Origin: Streptomyces sp. YS415 | Lineage (GTDB): Bacteria > Actinomycetota > Actinomycetes > Streptomycetales > Streptomycetaceae | DNA: 64,000 nt | Direction of reading: 5' to 3' | NCBI RefSeq assembly: GCF_023544665.1 | Contig: NZ_JAMJFL010000027.1 | Coordinates: forward strand, 1 to 64,000 | In this document: positions 17,567 through 26,621 of the stretch, in pieces | Layout: each line of letters starts with the position of its first letter | How positions within the stretch are numbered: the stretch's first letter is position 1 | Notes under the pieces: generated by a model | The model's database searches: none | Seen by the model: only the letters and a program-made list of their open reading frames with translations | Told to the model about the DNA's origin: nothing | Made by a program: the position numbers and the translations under genes

Positions 17567-20500
17567 ATGACGTCACGTTCCACCTCCGTGCCCGGCCGAG
17601 GCCGGCTGACCACAAGGTCGGCGGCCCTGGCCCTCAGCCTCGTCGCCGGCACCGCCGTGATACCGGCCCTCGCCGCCGAGACCGACACCCCGCCCCCGCA
17701 GCCGGACACCGTCGCAGTCGCCTCCGACTTCGACACCCAGCTGGGCTGTGCCGGAGACTGGGCCCCCGACTGCGAGCAGGCCCAGATGCGGCTCCGCCCC
17801 GACGGCACCTGGGCACTGACGGCACGCCTGGCCGCCGGCACGTACAACTACAAGGCAGCCCTCGACCGTAGCTGGGCCGTCAACTACGGCCTGAACGCGA
17901 CGCCGGGAGGCGCGAACATCCCGCTGACCGTGCCCGCCGGCGGCGCCGAGGTCACCTTCGTCTACGACCCGGTCACCCACTGGATCACCGACACCCTCAG
18001 CACCACGCTGGTCACCGCGCTCGGCAGCTTCCAGAGTGAACTCGGCTGTGCGACGGACGAGGCCGCCGACTGCCTGGCGTCCTGGCTGACCGACCCCGAC
18101 GGCGACGGCATCGCCACCTTCACCACCACCGACCTCACGGCCGGCACCTACACCGCCCAGCCCGGCCTCGGCCTGCCCGCCCGACCCACGGGTGACAGGA
18201 CCACGTTCACCGTGGCCGCCGACGGCGCGGAGACCACCTTCGCCTACAGCACCGCCTCCCAGACGCTGAGCGTCTATCCGGGCAGACCGAAGCCGAGCCT
18301 GGCACCCCGCTCCGGTTACTGGCTGGCCCCGGACCTCATCGCCTGGGACGCCGCGGACAGCCCCGCCGGCACCACGTACCAGCTGGCGAGCGCCCCCGAC
18401 GGCGGCCTGGCAGCCGCGGGAAGCGGCATCACCGGCGGCACCACCATCCCCTTGCGGTACGACCCGGAGGGTCTGCCGAAGTCCATGAAGGCCAAGTACC
18501 CGCACCTGGCGAAGCTCGGCGCGCTGCGCCTCCCCGCCGCGTGGGCCGCCAAGGCACGCGATCTCGTCAAGGGCCAGAGCGCCGTCGCGGCCATCGGCCC
18601 CGACGGACAGCTCGCCGATGCCACCGGTCTGCAGACCGCCGGCGTCCTCGACGCCCTGTACGCGGCCGAAGCCGGCAAGGCCGCCCTCGGCCCCGTCTTC
18701 CGCGACAACCGCCCGACCCTGTCCCTGTGGGCGCCGACCGCCCAGTCCGTCAGCGTCGAGCTGTACGACTCCCCCGCCGCCACCAGGTCCCGGATCCTGC
18801 CGCTGACGCTCGACCGCACCACCGGCGTGTGGTCGGTGCGCGGCGAGCGGAGCTGGAAAGGCCTGTACTACCGCTACCAGGTCAAGGTGTGGTCGCCCGC
18901 GGCGCAGAAGACCGTCACCAACGCCGTCACCGACCCGTACTCGCTGTCGTTGTCGGCGAACTCGCAGCGCAGCCAGATCGTCGACCTCGACGACCGCGCC
19001 ACCGCCCCCGAGGACTGGGACGCCACGCGCTCCCCGAAGGCGCTGCCCCTGGAGAAGCAGCAGATCCAGGAAGTCCACATCCGTGACTTCTCCGCCGCCG
19101 ACCCGAGCGTGCCCACCGACAAGCGCGGCACCTACCTCGCCTTCACCGAGCCCGGCTCGCACGGCATGAAGCACCTGAAGGACCTCAAGGCCGCCGGCGT
19201 CACCACCGTCCAGCTCCTGCCCGCCTTCGACTTCGCCGGCACCCCCGAACTCCGCGCCGACCAGGCCACCCCATCCTGCGACATGGACGCCATGGCCCCC
19301 GACTCGCCCGAGCAGCAGGCATGCGTCGCCTCCACCCAGGCCCGCGACGCCTACAACTGGGGCTACAACCCCTTCCACTTCACCGTCCCCGAGGGCGCCT
19401 ACGCCACCACGCCCGACGGAACCGACCGCATCGTCCAGTTCCGCCGGATGGTGAAGGCCCTCCACGACGCCGGCCTCAGCGTCGTCATGGACGTCGTCTA
19501 CAACCACACCGCCGCCGCCGGACAGGACCCCGCCTCCGTCCTCGACAAGATCGTCCCCGGCTACTACCAGCGCCTGGACGACACCGGCACCGTCACCCGC
19601 GACAGCTGCTGCGCCGACACCGCCCCCGAGAACGCGATGATGAACAAGCTCGTCGTCGACTCCGTCACCACCTGGGCCAAGCACTACCGCATCGACGGAT
19701 TCCGCTTCGACCTCATGGGACTCGACCCCAAGCAGACCATGCTCGACGTCAAGTCCTCCCTGGCCAAGCTCACCCCCGGCCGCGACGGCATCAACGGCAA
19801 GGCCAGCCTGCTGTACGGCGAAGGCTGGGACTACGGAATCGTCGCGGACGACGCCCGCTTCGTGCAGGCCACCCAGGAGAACATGGCCGGCACCGGCATC
19901 GGCACCTTCAACGACCGGCTCCGTGACGGCGCCCGCGGCGGCGGCATCTCCGACGCCGACCCCCGCCGGCAGGGCTTCGCCAGCGGCCTGTTCACCGCCC
20001 CCAACGGGGCCGAGATCAACGGCACACCCGAGCAGCAGAAGACCCGCCTGCTCCACGACATGGACCTCGTCAAGATCGGTCTGACCGGAAACCTCGCCGA
20101 CTACGCCTTCACCACCAGCGACGGCACCCGCCGCACCGGCGCCCAGATCGATTACCACGGCCACCCGGCCGGCTACACCGCCGCCCCCGGCGAAGCCGTC
20201 AACTACGTCGAGGCCCACGACAACCTCGCCCTCTTCGACGCCCTGGCATACAAGCTGGCCCCCACCACCACCCCGGCGGCCCGAGCCCGCCTCCAGGCCC
20301 TCGCGCTCGCCACGAGCACCCTCTCCCAGAGCCCGTCCATGGCCCAGGGCGGCACCGACCTGCTCCGCTCGAAGTCCCTGGACCACAACTCCTACGACAG
20401 CGGCGACTGGTTCAACGCCATCCAGTGGAACTGCCAGGACGGCAACGGCTTCGGCCGCGGCCTGCCGCTCGCCGAGTCCAACAGTGCCCAGTGGCCGCTC

Positions 20501-20926
20501 GCGAGGCCGCTGCTGGCCGACCCGGCGCTGCGCCCCGGCTGCGCCGAGATCAGTGACACCACCGCCCAGTTCCAGCAGTACCTGAAGATCAAGCGCTCCA
20601 CGCCGCTGTTCTCCCTCGGCACGGCCGACGCCGTCGGCAAGCGCCTCACCTTCCCGCTGTCGGGGACGAAGGCGGAGAAGCCCGGCGTCATCACCCAGCA
20701 CCTCGACGGCCGCGGCCTGGACACCTACCGGTCCGTCACCGTCGTCTACAACGCCACACCCACCGCTCAGACGCAGACGGTCAAGAACCTCGCCGGGACC
20801 CGACAGGTGCTGCACCCCGTCCAGAGCAGCGGCACCGACACCGTCGTCAAGACGGCGGCCTTCGACCGGGCGACGGGCACGTTCACCATCCCCGCCCACA
20901 CCGTCGCCGTATTCGTAGAGAAGTAG
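17567..20926 (+). CDS. pulA: Secreted type I pullulanase with two N-terminal X25 modules
   Basis: A 1119-residue exported enzyme. ATG 17567 follows ACGAGG and a Sec signal peptide ending in PALAAE (~1-40). A first X25 module (LGCAGDWAPDCEQAQ, ~50-145) is followed by a second, degraded one (LGCATDEAADCLASW, ~150-230). A CBM48-like region (LSLWAPTAQSVSVELYD, ~385-480) comes before the GH13_14 catalytic part. The pullulanase signature YNWGYNPFHF is present. Catalytic residues are D715 (DGFRFDLMG), E752 (LYGEGWDYG) and D885 (EAHDNLAL). It should cut alpha-1,6 links of pullulan or branched dextrins outside the cell, feeding MalEFG. S. coelicolor carries a larger fused enzyme at the equivalent locus. 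Confidence 0.92.
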   Translation: MTSRSTSVPGRGRLTTRSAALALSLVAGTAVIPALAAETDTPPPQPDTVAVASDFDTQLGCAGDWAPDCEQAQMRLRPDGTWALTARLAAGTYNYKAALDRSWAVNYGLNATPGGANIPLTVPAGGAEVTFVYDPVTHWITDTLSTTLVTALGSFQSELGCATDEAADCLASWLTDPDGDGIATFTTTDLTAGTYTAQPGLGLPARPTGDRTTFTVAADGAETTFAYSTASQTLSVYPGRPKPSLAPRSGYWLAPDLIAWDAADSPAGTTYQLASAPDGGLAAAGSGITGGTTIPLRYDPEGLPKSMKAKYPHLAKLGALRLPAAWAAKARDLVKGQSAVAAIGPDGQLADATGLQTAGVLDALYAAEAGKAALGPVFRDNRPTLSLWAPTAQSVSVELYDSPAATRSRILPLTLDRTTGVWSVRGERSWKGLYYRYQVKVWSPAAQKTVTNAVTDPYSLSLSANSQRSQIVDLDDRATAPEDWDATRSPKALPLEKQQIQEVHIRDFSAADPSVPTDKRGTYLAFTEPGSHGMKHLKDLKAAGVTTVQLLPAFDFAGTPELRADQATPSCDMDAMAPDSPEQQACVASTQARDAYNWGYNPFHFTVPEGAYATTPDGTDRIVQFRRMVKALHDAGLSVVMDVVYNHTAAAGQDPASVLDKIVPGYYQRLDDTGTVTRDSCCADTAPENAMMNKLVVDSVTTWAKHYRIDGFRFDLMGLDPKQTMLDVKSSLAKLTPGRDGINGKASLLYGEGWDYGIVADDARFVQATQENMAGTGIGTFNDRLRDGARGGGISDADPRRQGFASGLFTAPNGAEINGTPEQQKTRLLHDMDLVKIGLTGNLADYAFTTSDGTRRTGAQIDYHGHPAGYTAAPGEAVNYVEAHDNLALFDALAYKLAPTTTPAARARLQALALATSTLSQSPSMAQGGTDLLRSKSLDHNSYDSGDWFNAIQWNCQDGNGFGRGLPLAESNSAQWPLARPLLADPALRPGCAEISDTTAQFQQYLKIKRSTPLFSLGTADAVGKRLTFPLSGTKAEKPGVITQHLDGRGLDTYRSVTVVYNATPTAQTQTVKNLAGTRQVLHPVQSSGTDTVVKTAAFDRATGTFTIPAHTVAVFVEK

Positions 20927-20945
20927 CACTCCAGCACCGACACAG

Positions 20946-20978
20946 CCCGGTGGGCGCGCGCAGGCGCTGCCCACCGGG
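20946..20978 (+). terminator. Terminator after first pullulanase
   Basis: CCCGGTGGGC (20946-20955) and GCCCACCGGG (20969-20978) form a perfect 10-base stem 20 bases after the stop. It probably ends the malEFG-aglA-pulA transcript. Confidence 0.75.
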
Positions 20979-21081
20979 CCGCCCGTGCTGAGGCGATCCG
21001 AGCTCCCCCGCCTGGCAGAGGCGTGTTCTCGTTACGGTCCCGCAGGTCCTGCCGGATCCATTGACGGCACACAACTATCAG

Positions 21082-21089
21082 GTTACTAA
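21082..21089 (+). promoter_or_regulatory. Candidate LacI-type operator before second pullulanase
   Basis: GTTACTAA occurs in an AT-rich patch (21073-21112) that also holds GAGTTAGACGG. It matches the GTTANTAA motif found before lacI and malE. It lies about 190 bases before the start codon, so this gene probably has its own regulated promoter. Confidence 0.45.
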
Positions 21090-21278
21090 GTGGAGTTAGA
21101 CGGCGAATTAGCAGTCGACCGGGCGACCCGGCGGCATGCCGATCCGTGACGGCGGGCGAACACCCGCCTCAGAGCCGCGCCGCTGGTCAGGACGCCAGCG
21201 CCGCCTTCCCTCAATCATCCGCACCGGCGGCATCCCGCCGCCCGGAACGGGTGATCCCCACCCCGAGGAGGCATCCCC

Positions 21279-23855
21279 TTGCACGGCACCACCACGCGCC
21301 GCCCCCGGCGCCACAGAGCACGAGCCGCGTCGGCGGTCCTCGCCGCGACCGCCATGGGACTGGCGCTCGTACCCGCCCTGTCCACCGCCGCCCAGGCCGA
21401 GACACCCACCACCGCCGTCTCCGTCCCCGGCACGTTCAACAGCGAGATCGGCTGCGCCGGTGACTGGGCTCCCAGCTGCGCCCAGGCCCAGCTCAGTGCC
21501 CGCACCGACGGCTCCGGAGCCTGGTCGAAGACCATCACCGTGCCCGGCGGCTCCCACGCCTACAAGGCGGCCCTCAACAACACCTGGACCGACAACTACG
21601 GCGCCCACGCCACGTACCACGGCGCCGACATCCCCCTGCAGATCCCGGCCGGCGGCAAGAACGTCACCTTCGTCTACGACCCGGTCACCCACTGGATCGC
21701 CGACGACATCAACAACAAGATCGTCACCGCCGCCGGCTCCTTCCAGTCCGAACTCGGCTGCGCGGCCGACTGGGCACCCAACTGCCTGACCCCCTGGCTC
21801 AAGGACATCGACGGCGACGGCACCTACACCTGGTCCACCACCGCCATCCCGGCCGGCACCTGGAAGGTCAAGGCCGCCATCGGCCAGTCCTGGACCGAGA
21901 GCTACGGCCAGGGCGGCAGCCCCACGGGCGCCGACATCAGCTTCACCGTCCCCACCAACGGCGCCACCACCGACTTCTCGTACGACAGCACCACCCACGT
22001 CCTGAGTGTGCGCACGCAGGAGCCGCCCGGCCCCGCCCCCGACGGCACCCTCGGCGCCCTCTACACCCCCGCCCGGACGACCTTCCGGATCTGGTCACCC
22101 GACAATTCACAGGTGAGCGTCACCGTCGGCGGACAGACGCACGCCCTGCGGCCCGCGGACGTCAGCGGCTACACGGACGTCTACCAGGCCATCGTCCCGG
22201 GCGACCTCAAGAACCAGCCCTACCAGTTCCGCGTCGGCAACAACCCGGTCCGCGACCCATACGCCCGCATGGTCAAGCCCGGCACCACCGAGGGCATCGT
22301 GATGGACGCCGAAGCCGTCCAGCCCACCGGCGGATGGGCCCCCAGACCCGCCATCACCAAGCGGGAGGACGCCGTCGTCTACGAGCTGAGCGTCCGCAAC
22401 TTCACGATCGACCCCAGCTCCGGAGTCGACAGCGCCAAGCGCGGCAAGTTCCTCGGCCTCACCCAGACAGGCACCACGCACAACGGCGTCAAGACCGGCA
22501 TCGACCACCTCAAGGAACTGGGTGTCACCCATGTCCAGTTGCTACCGGCCTTCGACTTCAACAGCACCGTGCCCAACTGGGGCTACGACCCGCTCAACTA
22601 CAACGTTCCCGAGGAGCAGTTCTCCCAGTTCACCGCGCCCGAGGACCGGATGCGCGAGTTCAAGAACATGGTCAACGAGTTCCACAAGAACGGCATCCGC
22701 GTCCTGATGGACGTCGTCTACAACCACACCGCCAACAAAGACGTCCTGCAGAACATCACCGGCAAGTACTACACGCAGACCGACCTGTCCGCGACCGGCA
22801 ACTCCATCGACGACGGCAACCCGATGGTCAGCCGCCTGATCCGCGACTCCCTGGAGTACTGGGTCAAGAACTACAACATCGACGGCTTCCGCTTCGACCT
22901 CCTGGGCATCCACCACGCCAAGAACGTCGACGCCTGGGCCAAGCACCTCAACGCCACGTTCCCCGACCGCGACCTGCAGATCCACGGCGAGCCCTGGAGC
23001 GGCGGAGTCAGCGACCCCCAGGAAGCCGTCAAGGTCCGCTACGGCACGACCCCCACGCTGGCCGGCGGCCACGTCGGAGTCTTCAACGGCGCATACCGTG
23101 ACGCCATCAAGGGCGGCACCCGCGACCGCATCCTCGGCTACATGGGCGGCTCCTCCCCCAACACCTCCGCCATCGCCCTCGGCATGCGCGGCTCCCCGCT
23201 GGCCACCAAGAGCACCAACGCCCTGTCCAACCCCTGGGACCCGGCCTTCGCCTATGACCCCGAGCAGACCATCAACTACGTCTCCGCCCACGACGACCTC
23301 AACCTCTGGGACAAGATCACCTACTCCGGCGTGACCGGCGGCCCGGCCGGCCGTGCCGGGCAGATGAACCGCTTCGCCGTCGGCATGGTCCTCACCTCCC
23401 AGGGCATCCCCTTCTTCTACGAAGGCGACGAGTTCCTCCACTCCAAGGTCGTGGGCGGCGACTACGAGACCGCGAAGAACTCCTACGAGGCAGGTGACCA
23501 CGTCAACGCCCTCCAGTGGGGCGAGAAGGCCCTCAACGCCGCCACCTTCCGCTACTACAGGGACGCCATCGCGCTCCGCAAAAACAGCCCCGCCCTGCGC
23601 CTGGGCACCTGGGACGCGGTGAAGGCCCAGATGTCCACCACCACCGACGGATCCGTCGTCACCTCGGCGATCAGCTCCAACGCCGGCGCGCCCGGCAGCC
23701 ACGACACCGTCGTGGTCTACAACCCGACGAACAACGCCTACACCGTGTCCCTGCCCGCCGGAACCTGGAGGAAGGTCCTCGGCACCAACGGCGCCGTCGA
23801 TTCCACGGGCACGACAGCCGACGGCCTCGCTGTCACCGTCTTCAAGAAGTCCTGA
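21279..23855 (+). CDS. Second secreted type I pullulanase-like GH13 enzyme
   Basis: An 858-residue exported enzyme. TTG 21279 is the likely start because CGAGGAGG lies 8 bases upstream and a signal peptide begins here (SAVLAATAMGLALVPALSTA, cut near AQAE). Two intact X25 modules follow: IGCAGDWAPSCAQAQ (~52-140) and LGCAADWAPNCLTPW (~150-240). A CBM48-like region (TTFRIWSPDNSQVSV, ~265-350) precedes the GH13_14 domain. The signature is NWGYDPLNYNVPE. Catalytic residues are D540 (DGFRFDLLG), E571 (IHGEPWSGG) and D672 (SAHDDLNLW). It is shorter than its neighbour and lacks its long C-terminal extension. Role: extracellular debranching. Flanking terminators indicate a separate transcript. Confidence 0.9.
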   Translation: MHGTTTRRPRRHRARAASAVLAATAMGLALVPALSTAAQAETPTTAVSVPGTFNSEIGCAGDWAPSCAQAQLSARTDGSGAWSKTITVPGGSHAYKAALNNTWTDNYGAHATYHGADIPLQIPAGGKNVTFVYDPVTHWIADDINNKIVTAAGSFQSELGCAADWAPNCLTPWLKDIDGDGTYTWSTTAIPAGTWKVKAAIGQSWTESYGQGGSPTGADISFTVPTNGATTDFSYDSTTHVLSVRTQEPPGPAPDGTLGALYTPARTTFRIWSPDNSQVSVTVGGQTHALRPADVSGYTDVYQAIVPGDLKNQPYQFRVGNNPVRDPYARMVKPGTTEGIVMDAEAVQPTGGWAPRPAITKREDAVVYELSVRNFTIDPSSGVDSAKRGKFLGLTQTGTTHNGVKTGIDHLKELGVTHVQLLPAFDFNSTVPNWGYDPLNYNVPEEQFSQFTAPEDRMREFKNMVNEFHKNGIRVLMDVVYNHTANKDVLQNITGKYYTQTDLSATGNSIDDGNPMVSRLIRDSLEYWVKNYNIDGFRFDLLGIHHAKNVDAWAKHLNATFPDRDLQIHGEPWSGGVSDPQEAVKVRYGTTPTLAGGHVGVFNGAYRDAIKGGTRDRILGYMGGSSPNTSAIALGMRGSPLATKSTNALSNPWDPAFAYDPEQTINYVSAHDDLNLWDKITYSGVTGGPAGRAGQMNRFAVGMVLTSQGIPFFYEGDEFLHSKVVGGDYETAKNSYEAGDHVNALQWGEKALNAATFRYYRDAIALRKNSPALRLGTWDAVKAQMSTTTDGSVVTSAISSNAGAPGSHDTVVVYNPTNNAYTVSLPAGTWRKVLGTNGAVDSTGTTADGLAVTVFKKS

Positions 23856-23859
23856 CCCA

Positions 23860-23902
23860 CGCTGGACTGTGTGCCGCCCAGGTGGCGGCACACAGTCCAG
23901 CG
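23860..23902. terminator. Very strong hairpin after second pullulanase
   Basis: A perfect 19-base stem: left arm 23860-23878 begins CGCTGGACTG, right arm 23884-23902 ends CAGTCCAGCG, with a five-base loop. It sits five bases after the stop and isolates the alpha-glucan genes from the GH16 gene. Confidence 0.88.
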
Positions 23903-24061
23903 GCAGTCCATAAGCGAGTTGATGATCCATCAGGTCGGGATTACACGTTTTCTTAAGGTGAACGTAAACCCTTGACACCTCTCTTTTCCCGCAGCAGGCT
24001 CCCCCTCCAGAGAGCGCTCCCTGGCTTTCTCGCCCCACCTCATCGCTTTCGAGGAGCCGCC

Positions 24062-25795
24062 GTGAGTCTGATGCGCCGCCGCCTGGGCCTGCTCATAGCC
24101 CTCGCGGTCATCCTGCTGTCCTTCGCCGGCATACCGGGCCCCCCGCCCGCCCACGCCGCCGACCCCCTGCTCTCCCAGGGCAGACCAGTGACGGTCTCGT
24201 CCACGGAGAACCCGTTCGTCGGCGCCAACGCCGTGGACGGCGACCCAGGCACGCGCTGGTCCAGCGCCTTCGCCGACCCTCAGTGGATCCAGGTCGACCT
24301 GGGCTCCGCCGCCAAGATCAGCGAAGTCGCCCTGAACTGGGAGGCCGCCTACGCCAAGGCGTTCCAGATCCAGGTCTCCGCAGACGGCCGCACCTGGTCC
24401 ACCGTCCACGAGACCGCCACCGCCACCGGCGGGAACCAGCGCCTGACCGTCTCGGGAACCGGCCGCTACGTCCGCATGCACGGCACCCAGCGAGCCACCC
24501 AATACGGCTACTCCCTGTGGGAGTTCCAGGTCTTCGGCACCAAGGACACCGGCGGCAATCCGGATCCCGACCCCGCCGAGAAGCTCCTGTCCTACGGCAA
24601 GACCGGCGCGGCCTCCAGCTCGCAGCACGACGGCCACTGCTGGGAGTGCAACCCGGCCCGCGCCTTCGACCGCGACCCCGCCACCCGCTGGGCGACCAGC
24701 CCCACCAACGGCTGGACCGACCCCGGCTGGATCTCCGTCGACCTGGGCGCGACGGCGCAGATCAGCAAGGTGGTGCTCCAGTGGGACCCGGCGTACGCCA
24801 AGTCGTTCCAGATCCAGGTCTCACCCGACAACACGAACTGGACCCCGATCTACTCGACCACCGCCGGCACCGGCCTCAAGCAGACCCTGACCGTCTCCGG
24901 CACCGGCCGGTACGTCCGCATGTACGGCACCCAGCGGGCCACCTCCTACGGCTACTCGCTGTGGGAGTTCCAGGTGTACGGCAGCGGGGGCGCCCCGATC
25001 ACCCCGCCCCCGCTGCCGCGTGACCCCGCCGACCCGCCCCGGATCGTCTGGCAGGACGAGTTCAACTCCCCGGCGGGCACCAAGCCCGACCCGGCCAAGT
25101 GGTCCGCGGATCCCGGCACCGGCCCCAACAACGAGCTGGAGTACTACACCAACCACGACAACGTGAGCATGGACGGCGCGGGTCACCTCGTCCTCGAGGC
25201 ACGCAAGCAGGCCACCCCCGGCACCTCGTGCCCGACCGATCCGCTCACGGGAAGCGGCACCTGCCAGTACACATCCGCCCGGATCAACACCGGCAACAAA
25301 TTCGAGTTCACCTACGGCCGGGTCGAGGCGCGGATCAAGGTACCCAAGGGCAACGGTCTGTGGCCCGCCTTCTGGATGATGGGCGCCGACTTCCTCGACG
25401 GCCGCCCGTGGCCGTACAACGGCGAAATCGACATCATGGAGGTCCTCGGCAAGGACGTGAAGACCTCGTACTCGACCGTCCACGCCCCGGCGTACAACGG
25501 CGGCGGCGGGATCGGCGCTCCCTACAAGCTGCCGGGGGACGCCGACTACTCGGACGACTTCCATGTGTGGGCGGCCCACTGGGACAGCAAGGGCATCGTC
25601 TACAGCCTTGACGGCCGGACCGTCCTCACGCTCGACAAAGCACAGATCGAACAGACCCGCGGCCCATGGGTCTTCGACCACCCCTTCTACCTGATCCTCA
25701 ACCTCGCTGTCGGCGGCGACTGGCCCGGACCGCCCGACGCCTCCACCCCGTTCCCGGCGAAGATGCTGGTGGACTACGTGCGGGTCTACCAGTGA
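24062..25795 (+). CDS. Secreted GH16 beta-glucanase with two F5/8-type (discoidin) modules
   Basis: A 577-residue exported enzyme. GTG 24062 follows GAGGAG with a 5-base gap; ATG 24071 is too far from it. The signal peptide (LLIALAVILLSFAGIPG) ends AHA. Two carbohydrate-binding F5/8 type C modules (~38-160 and ~178-310) share the ending GTGRYVRM.GTQRAT.YGYSLWEFQV, showing a tandem duplication. The GH16 domain (~325-577) begins IVWQDEFNSPAGTKPD and has the catalytic motif GEIDIMEV, nucleophile E455 and acid/base E460. Its closest known activity is laminarinase (endo-beta-1,3-glucanase). It targets beta-glucan, not the alpha-glucan of its neighbours, and is separated from them by a strong terminator. 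Confidence 0.9.
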   Translation: MSLMRRRLGLLIALAVILLSFAGIPGPPPAHAADPLLSQGRPVTVSSTENPFVGANAVDGDPGTRWSSAFADPQWIQVDLGSAAKISEVALNWEAAYAKAFQIQVSADGRTWSTVHETATATGGNQRLTVSGTGRYVRMHGTQRATQYGYSLWEFQVFGTKDTGGNPDPDPAEKLLSYGKTGAASSSQHDGHCWECNPARAFDRDPATRWATSPTNGWTDPGWISVDLGATAQISKVVLQWDPAYAKSFQIQVSPDNTNWTPIYSTTAGTGLKQTLTVSGTGRYVRMYGTQRATSYGYSLWEFQVYGSGGAPITPPPLPRDPADPPRIVWQDEFNSPAGTKPDPAKWSADPGTGPNNELEYYTNHDNVSMDGAGHLVLEARKQATPGTSCPTDPLTGSGTCQYTSARINTGNKFEFTYGRVEARIKVPKGNGLWPAFWMMGADFLDGRPWPYNGEIDIMEVLGKDVKTSYSTVHAPAYNGGGGIGAPYKLPGDADYSDDFHVWAAHWDSKGIVYSLDGRTVLTLDKAQIEQTRGPWVFDHPFYLILNLAVGGDWPGPPDASTPFPAKMLVDYVRVYQ

Positions 25796-25942
25796 CACGC
25801 GCTTCACGACTGTCACCGCGCTGACGCCGGAAGGCCGGTGACCGAGTGGCCGGGGTCAAGCGATCCCGGCCACTTGCCCGTGCGACTCTTCGGCAACGCT
25901 CAGCTCACCATGGGGCCGATCACACCCGCCGAACCGGCGGAC

Positions 25943-26156
25943 TTAACTCCCCGTCGCCGACTCCTGCCCCTCCAGCTCCTCCTGGTACGCGACGTCCCCG
26001 ATTGCGGAGTGGGCTGTGCTCAGCCTGCCGTCGAGCGCGCCCGCGAAATCCTTCGCTTCGTCGTCGAGAGACTCGCCCCGGGGGGTGCTCCTCAGTAGTC
26101 GCTTTACGTGGGTCCCGAGGCGTGCCTGGACTACCGGTCGAACTACGGCGATACGT
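25943..26156 (-). pseudogene. Relic of an unidentified protein (C-terminal part)
   Basis: The minus strand has a 70-codon open frame with strong G/C third-position bias and protein-like content: VRPVVQARLGTHVKR, SLDDEAKDFAGALDGRLSTA, GDVAYQEELEGQE, ending at TAA 25943-25945. It has no ATG, GTG or TTG in frame and is closed upstream by a stop at about 26157. It therefore looks like the 3' end of a gene whose front is gone. I do not recognise the family. Confidence 0.35.
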
Positions 26157-26292
26157 CACCGGGTGCAACGAGGGCTACTACCAGAAGGAGTACTACGATC
26201 CGTCGGTCATGACAGCACTTCGACAGAGGACGACCGATTTGTGTCTGACGGTGCGCAGCGGCCAGCCCGTGATCCGTTCATGCTGCGGTTAG
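26145..26292 (+). pseudogene. Relic of an unidentified protein
   Basis: The plus strand reads YVTGCNEGYYQKEYYDPSVM, then TALRQRTTDLCLTVRSGQPV and RSCCG before a stop at 26292. The composition is protein-like and unlike the shadow frames around it, but the frame upstream is arginine- and proline-rich noise. I do not recognise it. The remaining bases to 26621 hold no visible gene. Confidence 0.25.
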
Positions 26293-26621
26293 CACACTGA
26301 GGTAGACCTCATGCAATCGAACGTCGCGGGATGGCGGTCGGATGGCTGAGCCGGAGGTCGCGTGAGGCTGGCTTTGGAGTCAAGCCAGTCCCCCGTGGCA
26401 TCGGTGACGGTGATCTGGCGCACGGGGTGCTCGACCGAGTTGTGACTCACTGCGTGCAGTTGAACTGCTCCTGCGGTGAACTTCGGCGTGCAAGCGGGTG
26501 ATTGCCGCGTTGGAAGCCCTTACTCCCTGGTCCGCTTCCCAGTACCCACGTCCGTCGGTGGAAGCGGACAACGCTACGTGCGGTCTTCCCGATGTGCAGC
26601 GACAAGCGCAGACTGTGCGGT

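Noticed and set aside
15622-17847. 741-residue minus-strand frame opposite the alpha-glucosidase
   Set aside because: Antisense shadow of a well-defined GH13 gene.
17573-20974. 1133-residue minus-strand open frame opposite the first pullulanase
   Set aside because: It is Gly/Val/Asp-rich low-complexity sequence, an antisense shadow of a high-GC gene whose sense product has full catalytic motifs.
23962-24000. TTGACA near 23971 as a -35 box of the GH16 gene
   Set aside because: No acceptable -10 hexamer at 16-19 bases downstream, so I do not annotate a promoter.
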